Of a DNA stretch of 64,000 bases, positions 45,701-57,030 are shown in pieces. A program made the position numbers and the translations under genes. This DNA comes from Leuctra nigra. Lineage: Eukaryota; Arthropoda; Insecta; Plecoptera; Leuctridae. The notes beneath the pieces were generated by a model. The model worked only from the letters and a program-made list of their open reading frames with translations. It had not been told where the DNA came from and did no database searches. The stretch lies in NCBI GenBank assembly GCA_934045905.1, contig OW203767.1:24994785-25058784 (forward strand), in the 5' to 3' direction. Each line of letters begins with the position of its first letter. The stretch's first letter is position 1.

Positions 45701-46688
45701 CCGCACCCGCAGGCCAGAAGGCCGGACTACTCATATTTTCATAAAGAGTTTCACACAAGCCGACTTTAAACGAACTGTAATCGCCCCTAGCATTTAATTT
45801 TTCGCAGGTGATCGAGTCAGAAGAGCCTTCCAAATTGTCCTTGATGTACGCCAAAACATCTTCACACGTGACGTCCTTGTTTAGCCGCCAGACATGAAGG
45901 AAACTCTTTCTAGCCGCAACCGCCAGTCTCGTCGATCCCTCAGGAACAGCAGCAGTACCAAGTGTGCACTTTTGTCGGTGCCTTTTTCTGGTGTTCACCA
46001 CTTTGAATTCTTCTTGATCCTGTGTCAAATCATCATCAAGAGTGACTTTTCCTGTTATTGTTGTTGTTTTCGTCGAAACAGCTGGGCCACTATCAGGTAT
46101 TTCCCTCCTCCTCCTGGCCTCATAGCCCCAGACCCGCTCGGCCACCAACGGTGAGAGGGGTAGTAGGGGCAGTGGTAGGGGGAGAGTATCGCAGCTAGAC
46201 TGAGTCCGTTCGTTTGAAATAGCCGCCGGTACGGATTTCGCTCCCGCTGCTGCTAGCGCGAGCGCCCTCTCACGGCTCTTTTGTGCACTATTATTGTAAA
46301 CATGAGGCAACGCCTCCTTTTCACTTTCCGCGACTTTCATCTCAGTCAGGTACGTAATCTTATCTTTGAGTAAGTTGTTGATTTCGTCTAGGGAATCCAG
46401 CCGTTTATCCTTCTCACAAATTATAGCTTTCAGAAGATCATTAGCAATATTAGTTTCACCCACCTTGTCGGTAGCCACGTCCAATTGTTGCATGCAGATT
46501 GACAGACCTAAACTCTCGCAAAGTTCCATTAATGCAGTAGCTGCACATGTCAATCTATCCACCAAATCTTCCTTCTTCCCTTCCTTACTTAACCCACACT
46601 GTTCAAGCACTCGGTGAAGGTCCCTTACTTTAAAATCTTCGATTTTTTGCAGCACCAATAACTTCCCTTGACTTGCATCTTCCGCCAT
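45651..46688 (-). CDS. Retrotransposon ORF1, SAP-like nucleic-acid-binding protein
   Basis: 345 codons. Residues about 17-48 (KVRDLHRVLEQCGLSKEGKK then EDLVDRL) resemble a SAP helix-extension-helix. A coiled-coil-like segment (about 85-120) and a basic Pro-rich middle follow. The C-terminal part SFLHVWRLNKDVTCEDVLAY...FKVGL...WPAGAAIKRFF is found in ORF1s of several arthropod LINEs. Its ATG (plus cat at 46686-46688) coincides with the first bases of the satellite target, so no 5' UTR is left. The stop TAA is at 45651-45653 and overlaps the open ORF2 frame. Confidence 0.85.
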   Translation of the reverse strand: MAEDASQGKLLVLQKIEDFKVRDLHRVLEQCGLSKEGKKEDLVDRLTCAATALMELCESLGLSICMQQLDVATDKVGETNIANDLLKAIICEKDKRLDSLDEINNLLKDKITYLTEMKVAESEKEALPHVYNNSAQKSRERALALAAAGAKSVPAAISNERTQSSCDTLPLPLPLLPLSPLVAERVWGYEARRRREIPDSGPAVSTKTTTITGKVTLDDDLTQDQEEFKVVNTRKRHRQKCTLGTAAVPEGSTRLAVAARKSFLHVWRLNKDVTCEDVLAYIKDNLEGSSDSITCEKLNARGDYSSFKVGLCETLYENMSSPAFWPAGAAIKRFFQPRANSSRTS

Positions 46689-49600
46689 GTGTACATATTG
46701 GAGGTGGGTGGGTTTGTCTGGGCATGTTCAGTATGTGCCTCTAAAGTGGACAGTTAGAGAGGTAGAGAATTAGAGACGTGGAGAGTTAAAGAGGTAGAGA
46801 GTTAGAGAGGTAGAGAGATAGAGGGGACTTACTGTCATGTCATGTGTACATATTGGAGGTGGGTGGGTTTGTCTGGGCATGTTCAGTATGTGCCTCTGAA
46901 GTATACAGTTATAGAGGTAGAAAGTTAGAGACTTGGGGAGTTAGAGAGGTGGAGAGTTAGAGACGTAGAGAGTTAGAGAGGACTTACTGTCATGTCATGT
47001 GTACATATTGGAGGTGGGTGGGTTTGTCTGGGCATGTTTAGTATGTGCCTCTGAAGTGGACAGTTTGAGAGATAGAGAGTTAGAGACGTGGAGATTTAGA
47101 GAGGTAGAGAGTAAGAGACGTAGAGAGTTAGAGGGGACTTACTGTCATGTCATGTGTACATATTGGAGGTGGGTGGGTTTGTCTAGGCATGTTCAGTATG
47201 TGCCTCTGAAGTGGACAGTAAGAGAGGTAGAGAGTTAGAGACGTGGTGAGTTAGAGAGGTAGAGAGTTACAGAGGTAGAGAGTTAGAGAGGTAGAGAGTT
47301 AGAGAGTCAGAAAGTTAGAAAGGACTTACTGTCATGTCATGTGTACATATTGGAGGTGGGTGGGTTTGTCTGGGCATGTTCAGTATGTGCCTCTGAAGTG
47401 GACAGTAGAGAGGAAGAGAGTTAGAGTGACAGAGAGTTAGAGGTGACTTACTGTCATGTCATGTGTACATATTGGAGGTGGGTGGGTTTGTCTGGGCATG
47501 TTCAGTATGTGCCTCTGAAGTGGACAGTTAGAGAGGTAGAGAGTTAGAGACATGGTGAGTTAGAGAGGTAGAGAGTTAGAGAAGTAGAGAGTTAGAGAGG
47601 GCTTACTGTCATGTCATGTGAACATATTGGAGGTGGGTGGGTTTGTCTGGGCATGCTCAGTAAGTGCCTCTGAAGTGGACAGTTAGAGAGGTAGAGAGTT
47701 AAAGACGTGGTGAGTTAGAGAGGTAGAGAGTAAGAGTGTCAGAGAGTTAGAGGGGACTTACTGTCATGTCATGTGTACATATTGGAGGTGGGTGGGTTTG
47801 TCTGGGCATGTTCAGTATGTGCCTCTGAAGTGGACAGTTAGAGAGGTAGAGAGTTAGAGACATGGTGAGTTAGAGAGGTAGAGAGTTAGAGAGGTAGAGA
47901 GTTAGAGAGGGCTTACTGTCATGTCATGTGAACATATTGGAGGTGGGTGGGTTTGTCTGGGCATGCTCAGTAAGTGCCTCTGAAGTGGACAGTTAGAGAG
48001 GTAGAGAGTTAAAGACGTGGTGAGTTAGAGAGGTAGAGAGTAAGAGTGTCAGAGAGTTAGAGGGGACTTACTGTCATGTCATGTGTACATATTGGAGGTG
48101 GGTGGGTTTGTCTGGGCATGTTCAGTATGTGCCTTTGAAGTGGACAGTTAGAGAGGTAGAGAGTTAGAGACGTGGAGAGTTAGAGAGGTGGAGAGTCAGA
48201 GACGTAGAGAGTTAAAGGGGACTTACTGTCATTTCATGTGTACATATTGAAGGTGGGTGGGTTTGTCTGGGCTTGTTCAGTATGTGCCTCTAAAGTGGAA
48301 AGTTAGAGAGGTAGAGAGTTACAGAGGTAGAGAGTTAGAGAGTCAGAAAGTTAGAGAGTTAGAGAGTTAGAGAGGGTTTACTGTCATGTCATGTGAACAT
48401 ATTGGAGGTGGGTGGGTTTGTCTGGGCATGTTTAGTATGTGCCTTTTAAGTGGACAGTTAGAGAGGTAGAGAGTTAGAGACGTGGAGAGTTAGAGAGGTA
48501 GAGAGTTAGAGAGTCAGAGAGTTAGAGGGGACTTACTGTCATGTCATGTGTACATATTGGAGGTAGGTGGGTTTGTCTGGGCATGTTCAGTATGTGCCTC
48601 TGAAGTGGACAGTTAGAGAGGTAGAGAGTTAGAGACGTGGTGAGTTAGAGAGGTAGAGAGTTACAGAGGTAGAGAGTTAGAGAGGTAGAGAGTGAGAGAG
48701 TCAGAGAGTTAGAGAGGACTTACTGTCATGTCATGGGTACATATTGGAGGTGGGTGGGTTTGTCTGGGCATGTTCAGTATGTGCCTCTGAAGTTGACAGT
48801 TGGAGAGGTAGAGAGTAAGAGACTTAGAGAGTTAAAGAGGTAGAGAGTTAGAGAGGAAGAGAGTTAGAGAGGTAGAGAGTTAGAGAGTCAGAGAGTTAGA
48901 GAGGGCTTACTGTCATGTCATGTGTACATATTGGAGGTGGGTGGGTTTGTCTGGGCATGTTCAGTATGTGCCTCTGAAGTTGACAGTTAGAGAGATAGAG
49001 AGTAAGAGACTTAGAGAGTTAGAGAGGTAGAGAGTTAGAGAAGTAGAGTGTTAGAGAGTCAGAGAGTTAGAGAGGGCTTACTGTCATGTCATGTGTACAT
49101 ATTGGAGGTAGGTGGGTTTGTCTGGGCATGTTCAGTATGTGCCTCTGAAGTTGACAGTTAGAGAGATAGAGAGTAAGAGACGTGGTGAGTTAGAGAGGTA
49201 GAGAGTTACAGAGGTAGAGAGTTAGAGAGGTAGAGAGTGAGAGAGTCAGAGAGTTAGAGAGGACTTACTGTCATGTCATGGGTACATATTGGAGGTGGGT
49301 GGGTTTGTCTGGGCATGTTCAGTATGTGCCTCTGAAGTGGACAGTTGGAGAGGTAGAGAGTAAGAGACTTAGAGAGTTAAAGAGGTAGAGAGTTAGAGAA
49401 GTAGAGAGTAAGAGTGTCAGAGAGTTAGAGAGGACTTACTGTCATGTCATGTGTACATATTGGAGGTGGGTGGGTTTGTCTGGGCATGTTCAGTATGTGC
49501 CTCTGAAGTGGACAGTTAGAGAGGTAGAGAGTTAAAGACGTGGTGAGTTAGAGAGGTAGAGAGTTAGAGAGTCAGAGAGTTAGAGGGGACTTACTGTCAT

Positions 49601-50572
49601 GTCATGTGTACATATTGGAGGTGGGTGGGTTTGTCTGGGCATGTTCAGTATGTGCCTCTGAAGTCGGCAGTTAGAGAGGTAGAGAGTTAAAGACGTTGTG
49701 AGTTAGAGAGGTAGAGAGTTAGAGAGTCAGAGAGTTAGAGGGGACTTACTGTCATGTCATGTGTACATATTGGAGGTGGGTGGGTTTGTCTGGGCATGTT
49801 CAGTATGTGCCTCTGAAGTGGACAGTTAGAGAGGTAGAGAGTAAGAGACTTAGAGAGTTAGAGAGGTAGAGAGTTAGAGAGGTAGAGAGTTAGAGAGTCA
49901 GAGAGTTAGAGAGGTAGAGAGTTAGAGAGGGCTTACTGTCATGTCATGTGTACATATTGGAGGTGGGTGGGTTTGTCTGGGCATGTTAAGTATGTGCCTC
50001 TGAAGTGGACAGTTAGAGAGGTAGAGAGTTAAAGACGTTGTGAGTTAGAGAGGTAGAGAGTTAGAGAGTCAGAGAGTTAGAGGGGACTTACTGTCATGTC
50101 ACGTGTACATATTGGAGGTGGGTGGGTTTGTCTGGGCATGTTCAGTATGTGCCTCTGAAGTGGACAGTTAGAGAGGAAGAGAGTTAGAGACGTGGAGAGT
50201 TAGAGAGGTAGAGAATTAGAGAGTCGGAGAGCTAGAATGGTAGAGAGTTAGAGAGGGCTTACTGCCTTGTCATGTGTACATATTGGAGGTGGGTGGTTTT
50301 GTCTGGGCATTGTCAGTATGTGCTTCTGAAGTGGACAGTTAGAGAGGTAGAGAGTTGGAGAGGTTCGAAAGTTAGAGACGTAGAGAGTTAGAGGGGACTT
50401 ACTGTCATGTCATGTGTACATATTGGAGGTGGGTGGGTTTGTCTGGGCATGTTCAGTATGTGCCTCTGAAGTGGACAGTTAGAGAGGTAAAGAGTTAAAG
50501 AGGTAGAGAGTTAGAGAGGTAGAGAGTTAGAGACGTAGAGAGTTAGAGGGGACTTACTGTCATGTCATGTGT
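46686..50572 (+). repeat. Composite satellite, right arm
   Basis: About 25 further units of the same core plus 16-bp modules, continuing in the same orientation and register after the retrotransposon. A 300-bp duplication is visible (47521-47745 against 47821-48050, both with acatggtgag, gtgaacatattgg and catgctcagtaagtg variants). The final unit breaks off at catgtgtag. Confidence 0.95.
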
Positions 50573-51700
50573 AGTACTTGGAAGTAGTTTTGGAAGTACT
50601 TTCTGTCGTGTTCAGTTTGTACCGACTTGTCTGGCGAGGTACTTACTGTCGGGTTTAGATTGTACTTCATCGGTGGGGAACATGAAAGGAGCCTCCTCGA
50701 AGATTTCTCTTTGTTCTTCAGAGGTAATACTCTGACAGAATGGAAGAGCAATTGGGCGTTCCCTGGGCAACGACATATGACTTCATGCTCAAAACAAAGT
50801 GCGTGGACGCCATTTGTTGACGCCATTTGTTTTGGATTCACATTCGCAAGATATGACTTGCGGACCCGCTTGTCATATCTTGTGTATGTGAATCCAAAAC
50901 ACTTTTACTGACTATCTTATGGTATGGTTGGAATCTAGTCGATTCTGTTATCTTATATCGATACATTTCAAAATGTTTTTGAGCATGAGGCCGTTTGTCG
51001 GCTAATCCTTTCAACAATGTTTTCAATTTGTTGTCTTTTGAGAATGAACAAAAATTTAACATGTGAGGTATAGGAAAATCGTATCGAATTTGCTGTATAA
51101 CTTTTAAAATAGCACACGTTGGTTTTGTTTTCATTTTTTTTCTTGATAATATGTCCGTTGATCTACCAGAAAAAAGTTTTTTTGTTAAAATCTGACGGAA
51201 CAAAAAAAGTAGAACTTAATTTTAGCTTAAAAATAACACGATTTTACTTGGCTGCCATAAGATAACATGGGGGAGAAAACTCAAATTATCTCAGAAACTA
51301 GACAAGAGAAGTGTTCAATTTTTTCAAGGATGGTATATTATGATTATCAATAAGTACACACAAATTTATGAAGATCTGAAACTATGCCTCGAGTAATCGC
51401 GCCACCTTAATGAAAGTTTCTTGATGTCTTTGGCCATGGTCAAATGTCAAAATTTGTACAGTCCGTTTTACAATCTGAACTAGGTAACACCTTCAGCTAC
51501 CGTCGTGTCCTGCGTGGTAACAATATGAACTACATCGCCGCAGTCTTCAATGAGAACATGATTCAACGACGAGGCCGTGTCAGATGGATTCGGTCGGTGT
51601 CATCGGCAATGACACTTGCTGGGGTGTCGGGTCCTGGCTATCGTCGTGAAATGGAACTGACACAACGCCCTCGGTGAATTCAATCGAAACACAACACGTT
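50573..51700. other. Region after the satellite, no recognised gene
   Basis: It begins with partial echoes of the satellite core (gtacttggaag..., cttactgtcggg). A 77-codon + strand frame at 51444-51677 (ending TQRPR) is weakly GC-enriched but has no recognisable family or splice context. The rest is AT-rich. Confidence 0.4.
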
Positions 51701-51702
51701 TT

Positions 51703-52665
51703 TAAGCGAGCGGAGCGAGCGTCTCCACTTGACTCTTGCGGCACTTTCTCTGTGTGTGTGTTTGTTTTTTTGTTTTTTTTTTGCTGGTTCAACCCACGTC
51801 GCACCGGTCAACGTATCGATCTGAAATTTTGCACACACCTTCATCTCATACTAACTTAGACCTGTATAGTTTTTGAGAAAGATCCGTCCATAAATAAAAA
51901 AAAAATCATGTTTTCCCATATAAATAGCATTGTAGGTTCGAGGAGTCCGTTGCGGCCGCTCGATGCGCCCCATTCAAAACAGCTCGGAAGCAAGCAGCTG
52001 TCTATCTATTTTATTGTTAGAATACGTTTTACGGTATGATATATAGTTATAGCAATACCTGCTAGGTTATACTTAGGTTTTATATTATTTTCTTGAAGAA
52101 GATGTAATTAATGTAGGTATAGGTTATTATAAGAGTTTTAACATGCAGTCTTACTTTAAATCCTTTTAAATGTTGAGCTAATTATTTGTAGACCGGCAAG
52201 TCTGCTTGATTGTAGAAACAGTTTGGTTAGTTGTTAATTGAAATTAATTTTATAAAATATTTTATTTATTTAGTCGATATGTTTCTTATAGATCCAACGA
52301 GTTAGGTTTATGTTAGGTAAGCAATGTGTTAGGTAAGCTCTATTAAACGGAACGGTCTGTTTGGATAATATTTCTTAAATTAGGTTTGCTCATATTAGCA
52401 CTTAGATAATGGTCTATTTTGTGGATTGAATCTATGTATTTTTATTTTGTATTAATCCATAATACCTAAATATTCCAATAAATACACATGAGTGTAGTGT
52501 TACTTGCAATGAGAAGCAAATTCATTTTTTTAATATAATTTAATGGATCGTGCTTCTAGATTTCAATTGTTTTACATATATTATTGATTATGGTTCGAGG
52601 TGTTGCACGTATCCGTGCTCGCTTATCAACGCGTTACACAGAGCGTTTTCCTAGTGTAATCAATT
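51703..52665 (-). repeat. Dispersed repeat, reverse copy, with retropepsin-end segment
   Basis: 51706-51840 is the reverse complement of the end at 30.83-30.98 kb (agcgagcggagcgagcgtctc, tcgatctgaaattttgcaca). At 52595-52665 the minus strand carries the conserved aaaacgctctgtgtaacgcg...cacctcgaacc segment, in frame with the protease remnant and reading KTLCVTR-stop. Confidence 0.6.
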
Positions 52666-54420
52666 GTAGTGGCGTGCCGACGGAAAAAATCATTACCTAT
52701 GATGCAAGGGGCTGAAGATTCTTTACAGAAATCATGGGGACCAAAAATGATGTGTCCGCTATAACCACGGCCACGTGAACACGTCCAAAAACTTGGAGTT
52801 CCAAACAATGTGCAGCCCTTAAGGTGGCTGTATATCACGTGAATTTTTAACCAAAAAGCTACACATTTTCTATTGGAAGGGTTCAGTTTAGCAAAGACTT
52901 CTCCCTCATCAGATAAGTTAGGACACATCTGTTGGAACTAATCTACGCAGAAAAGAACTGCGAAAATAACATATTAGATTATTTTACTTCCTTGCACCTA
53001 AATATTCTCAAATCAAGACCTGAAGTTGAAGGAAATTCTACGAGTTGCCAAGAGCAGCAAACATTACTATTTACTCTAATAAAAAGGCACATATGCATCA
53101 CTAACCTGACGCAATGTCAGAATGTATAACATGCGCTCTTTCTTCCTCTTTCCAACGAAATGTTGAGATATTAATTATATCCACTATTATGAATGTAATG
53201 TTTAAACGAACAGCACTTGGTTTTGACAGTCTTCACACGCGTACGTATACACGAGTTTTGTGTTGTTTTTATTATATAATCACTGCAAAATTAAATAATA
53301 TTGACTGCAAATATTGATAAGCTCCAGTATGCAGTGAATTTCCTTCATAAATCACCTTGGATTACTCAACATGAACGATGTAAGGACTAAGGTATATACT
53401 CATAGGTAACTATTTCTTTTGATCTGATGTAGAGAAATAAAGTCACGTGATATACAGCCACCTTAACTTCGGTCCTGGGCCGGGGATGTGCTCCAAATGA
53501 CTCACTAATGAGTGATCAATGCAACTGACCCCAGCTCCTGAGTCTACGAGTGTCTTGACCTCTTGACCATTGACCTGAGCAAGGACGTGCATTGACCCGA
53601 GTTCGCGTATAACAACGATCTCACATGGGGTTGGTCAAGTTTCAAGGACATGAGAATCTCGGTCATGAGGGTAAAAATCATGAAAATGTTCTAAATAAAT
53701 CTCCCGCTCGATCTTTCGTTCCTTTTGGAAAAATCGGAAGCAATTACTCTCACAGATGCGATCTTCGAATGCGGTGCACTTTCCTGCTTATCATCCCTGA
53801 AGTGGCTTTCTCAAGCTGTTGACAACGGCGAACAACATGTCCTACTTGGTTGCACAGGAAACAAATAGGTTTGCCGTTGGAAGTAAATTTACGTTAGTCA
53901 AAGTTGTCCTGATCAGCTGGAAGAGCATCGCGCGCGTGGTATTGCTGGGATGGTTTGTCACTTTGAAAATGAGGCGCGTTTTGTTGTTGTATGACGCTTT
54001 CGAGAGTTTTCTTTTGTGCAACCAATTCATGCATTATGACGCTCAACTGATCTTTCAACTCATGGAAATCATCATGGGAATGGAAGATACCCCTGCAATG
54101 GTGGTTTTGCACTCAGCACCCTTAATCTCTCGCTGATGTAATAGACATTTTGATGATCGAGCTCGCTTTAAATTGTCTTTCAGCTCTTGCAAAGTGCGAT
54201 TTTAAAACAAAGATATTTTTCCCAAAATGCTGGGCTGTAAACCTGACATGATATGCTGGACTTTGTCAAGCTCGTCCATGAGCGGATCAACTTTCTCACA
54301 CAAATGCAACACGTCATAGAGAAATTCATCAGTCGATTCCAGAGGCTCTTGAACTGTATGTGACAATATAGATAAAAATAGGTACTGATCTTGTAGTTTC
54401 AAGTAAATTACACTTCAACT
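52626..54420 (-). pseudogene. Broken gag-protease retroelement
   Basis: Minus strand. A Gag-like capsid fragment (54202-54402: QEPLESTDEFLYDVLHLCEK...KVQHIMSGLQPS) precedes a CCHC zinc knuckle C-x2-C-x4-H-x4-C (CFLCNQVGHVVRRC, about 53835-53880). The retropepsin active-site motif LVDSGAGVSCID (about 53525-53555) follows. After an inserted TTAA element comes the protease C-terminal part CIIGNDFFRRHATTIDY and a stop. Several frame changes are present and no reverse transcriptase or integrase is seen downstream. It resembles Gypsy-type Gag-Pro. The Gag N-terminus is cut near the LINE at 54452. Confidence 0.7.
52823..53462. mobile_element. TTAA-targeting inverted-repeat element inside the protease relic
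   Basis: Ends ggtggctgtatatcacgtga and tcacgtgatatacagccacc are perfect 20-bp inverted repeats. TTAA lies on both sides (52819-52822, 53463-53466). TTAA targeting is shared by piggyBac- and Kolobok-type elements. The 640-bp interior has no transposase. It splits the retropepsin between its active site and its C-terminal part, so it is younger than that element. Confidence 0.9.
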
Positions 54421-54451
54421 TCAGAATAAAGTGATTATATAAAGTTGAGAT

Positions 54452-55345
54452 TGTTTATTGTTTATTGTTTATTGTTTATTCGTCATTGGATCACAAAGTG
54501 ATATAAGACATGTCGAATAATTAATATAATACAGCAATATCTAGGCATAGTCAAGTAGTACAAAATCAATTGGATACTTATACAAAAAATGAACATAAAT
54601 TAGAGTGAAGGACAAAATTCCTTCACTGTATAAAAACATTTGCCTATAAGATAATGCTTTAGTCTATATCTAAAATCACTGACATCCTTTATATTTTTTA
54701 ATTCGTCTGGTAAAGCATTAAATAATTTGGCACCTGCGTAAACTGGATCTTTTGTAAAAGCACTTAATCTGTGCCGAACAGTTGTAAAATCATCTCGATG
54801 ACGAGTGGTATATGTATTCTTTGCCGTAGCCATTAGATCAGTAGTTCCAGTCACATATAAAATAGTTTAAAAAATGTAAAGGCTGGCCAGAGTCAAAATT
54901 CTAAGCTTTACAAAGAATGGTACACACGAATCCTTAATATAAACATCAGCACAGGGGTCAAAACTAGCATTAGCTAAGTACCTGATCGCCCGCTTTTGAA
55001 GTATGAATAACTGCTTTACGTGGCAGGAATTACCCCCACAGCACAATACCGTATTGAATTCTAGACTGAATGTAGGAAAAATAAACTAGCTTAGCAGTAT
55101 TAAAATCAACACACTCCATTATTCTTTTGAGTAAATAACACCCAGAAGCTACTGTTTTACAAACTTGATTTATGTGACTACCCCAATCAAGGTTCTTGTC
55201 AATGACAACACCTAAAAGTTTAGTCTCATCAACCTCTAACAACTGTTCCCCGTCTAAATTAATATGAACATCATCAAAGCACCTGCTTTGCTTTGAACAA
55301 AATCGCATGAAAACCGACTTACCATAATTTATAAAAAGATCATTT
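54452..55345 (-). pseudogene. 5'-truncated LINE, RT C-terminal end
   Basis: Minus-strand fragments carry DETKLLGVVIDKNLDWGSHI, LVYFSYIQSRIQYGIVLWG (55030-55308), the middle AIRYLANASFDPCADVYIK and the C-terminus KLFNALPDELKNIKDVSDF ending CPSL-stop at 54600. It has a frameshift between them. The 3' tail is (aataaac)4 at 54452-54480. It is related to, but distinct from, the element at 42.4 kb (compare SAYFAYVHSILQYGIIFWGG). It abuts the gag relic. Confidence 0.85.
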
Positions 55346-55962
55346 GCCTAAACTAAATAAATTTTATTATTGTTCGTTCAATAAATTTACATTAATCGAT
55401 GGAATTCTTTTATTTTTTTAAAAATATAAATGTCATTGACGTTACAATTTGCTATATTTCAGAAACAATAATTTTATCAATGATAACGTAATTTTTGCGT
55501 ATAACGTAATTCTGAAAAGGTCACTCTTCGCCATTTTCCCGTCAAACTTTCAAGACATATAAATTGTTTTTATGAATTAAAAGTTTTCATTTTTCTGGGG
55601 GATAAGTGTGTTTAAATTTAAAAATATAGAACTATCTTATGCAATTTCCGTTATCAAGAAATTAAAGGAACATTAAATTTTATTTAAATGATTTTTTTAA
55701 ATGTTACATATTTTCATGTCGTGATCCAATTTCAATTTTATTTAATTTTTAAATGTCTTCAAACGTTTTTAAATATCATTTTGTTTGTCGTTATCCGTGT
55801 ATCGGAACAAAGAATATAATTACGTCACAGCTAGTGTATGACCATGAGATGTTACATCAGAGACAATCCAATCTCCTTAAGCATCATCTCGTGCGTAAGT
55901 CCTTTGCACAGCCTCTCATGGAGCTTTATAGAACATTAAAGTTTAGATCAGCTTCTTGCGAG
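55346..55962. other. AT-rich region, no gene seen
   Basis: Sequence between the truncated LINE and the G-tract element. No coding, splice or repeat structure is recognisable. Confidence 0.5.
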
Positions 55963-56441
55963 CAGGGACGGCGCCAGGAATTTTTGATAGGGGGGGGGGG
56001 GGGGGGGGGGGGGGCAGTGAGCGACGGACATTTATTTTGGGTGGGCACATAATTTTTCCGAAGAAAGTTGGTGTTAGATTAAAAAACCATGCCCCACAGG
56101 GCATATTTCGATTTTTTAAATCAATAGAAATGAATTTGGGACGCTGAAAATACTACTTTTGGGGTAAAATATGATTTGAATGTCTATAAAATAGCGGTGG
56201 ATTGTAAAGTTACCAAATAAAGGTTTGATACATACAATCAGCCTAACTTGAATGCGCTGTAATTTTATAAATATATTCTAATATCTGTGTTATTTACTTG
56301 ACATTAAATTATACCCAAAATTTGAAATTTAAAGATAATAATAAAATTATCTTCGATTATTTTTGGGTGGGCAGAGGGTGGGCAGCGGACAATTTTGGGT
56401 GGGCGCGCGCCCACCCGCGCCCACCCCTGGCGCCAACCCTG
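55963..56441. mobile_element. G-tract hAT-like element
   Basis: cagggacggcgccagg (55963) pairs with cctggcgccaaccctg (ending 56441), an inverted repeat of about 16 bp with the cag start typical of hAT. A 25-base G run lies at 55990-56014 inside the left end, and gggtgggc repeats are near the right. No matching 8-bp duplication was found. It is inserted directly in front of the conserved gtaacgcg segment of the VTR-stop repeat. Confidence 0.72.
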
Positions 56442-57030
56442 GTAACGCGTTCATGAGCGAGCACTGACTACACGATTCGATTTTCTTTGCAACTTCCCGA
56501 TTTCCATACACTTTGGTTCTGGACGAACTGAATAACAGATCCATGTCGGACTTAAGTACTTTTTCCAAAAATCTATTTTGACAAACTCTTTATAAACTCT
56601 TAAAATGCAACAATTCTGTAAATATACTTGACCGATTGGGTTGTAAATTGGTGTAAAATATGAGATAATGTGTTCTTGATCACCATGCTATATTTGAACA
56701 TAATCGGAGCATAATTAATTTTCGATCAATTGGAAGATTTTTTAAAAGTTTTAACCAATTGGAGGATTTGGCTGAAACTCCGTATAATTAGATAAAATGT
56801 TATTATGGTAGTCATAAGGACCTAGCAAAATTTCAAATTGATTGGACCAACCAATCCGATTTTTTTTTAATGAATCAACCGACGAATTTCAAAAAATGTT
56901 GGGTCTGCGAACGCCAGAGAGGGTCCGTACATATGTGTACAATTTTAAATCGACCGAAAAACAAAAACAATAAACAGAGGTCCGTGCCAAAACTGCCAAA
57001 ATGAGCCATTCGCTTCGATAGCGGGGCTAT
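56442..57030 (+). repeat. Dispersed repeat, forward copy
   Basis: It starts gtaacgcgttcatgagcgagcac and continues into gaggatttggctgaaact, aatttcaaattgattggacc and gaggtccgtgcc...cattcgcttcgatagc, the same order as 30.6-30.98 kb. Its upstream part was replaced by the G-tract element. Confidence 0.6.

Larger units (their letters stand above)
42427..46688 (-). mobile_element. Nearly complete non-LTR retrotransposon inside the satellite
   Basis: About 4.26 kb on the minus strand, in transcription order ORF1 (46688-45651), ORF2 endonuclease (about 45700-44620), reverse transcriptase (44623-42641), 3' UTR and a 3' tail of (atacaat) repeats at 42427-42445. The left junction ends ...gtcatgt and the right resumes catgtgtacatattgg, so the two flanks rejoin to one exact satellite unit with no extra target duplication. 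The domain order (SAP-like ORF1, AP endonuclease, RT, no RNase H seen) fits a Jockey/CR1-like clade. A single frameshift in ORF2 is the only defect found. Confidence 0.93.

Noticed and set aside
35640..50570. CRISPR-like array or protein-coding repeats in the 16-bp/90-bp satellite
   Set aside because: Spacers are themselves repeats, units vary in 16-bp steps, no cas genes exist, and no frame stays open through the array.
51444..51677. 77-codon frame ending TQRPR as a gene
   Set aside because: No domain, no splice or promoter context, and it adjoins dispersed repeats.
55963..56441. 8-bp target duplication for the G-tract element
   Set aside because: The flanks cttgcgag and gtaacgcg match at only about half the positions.
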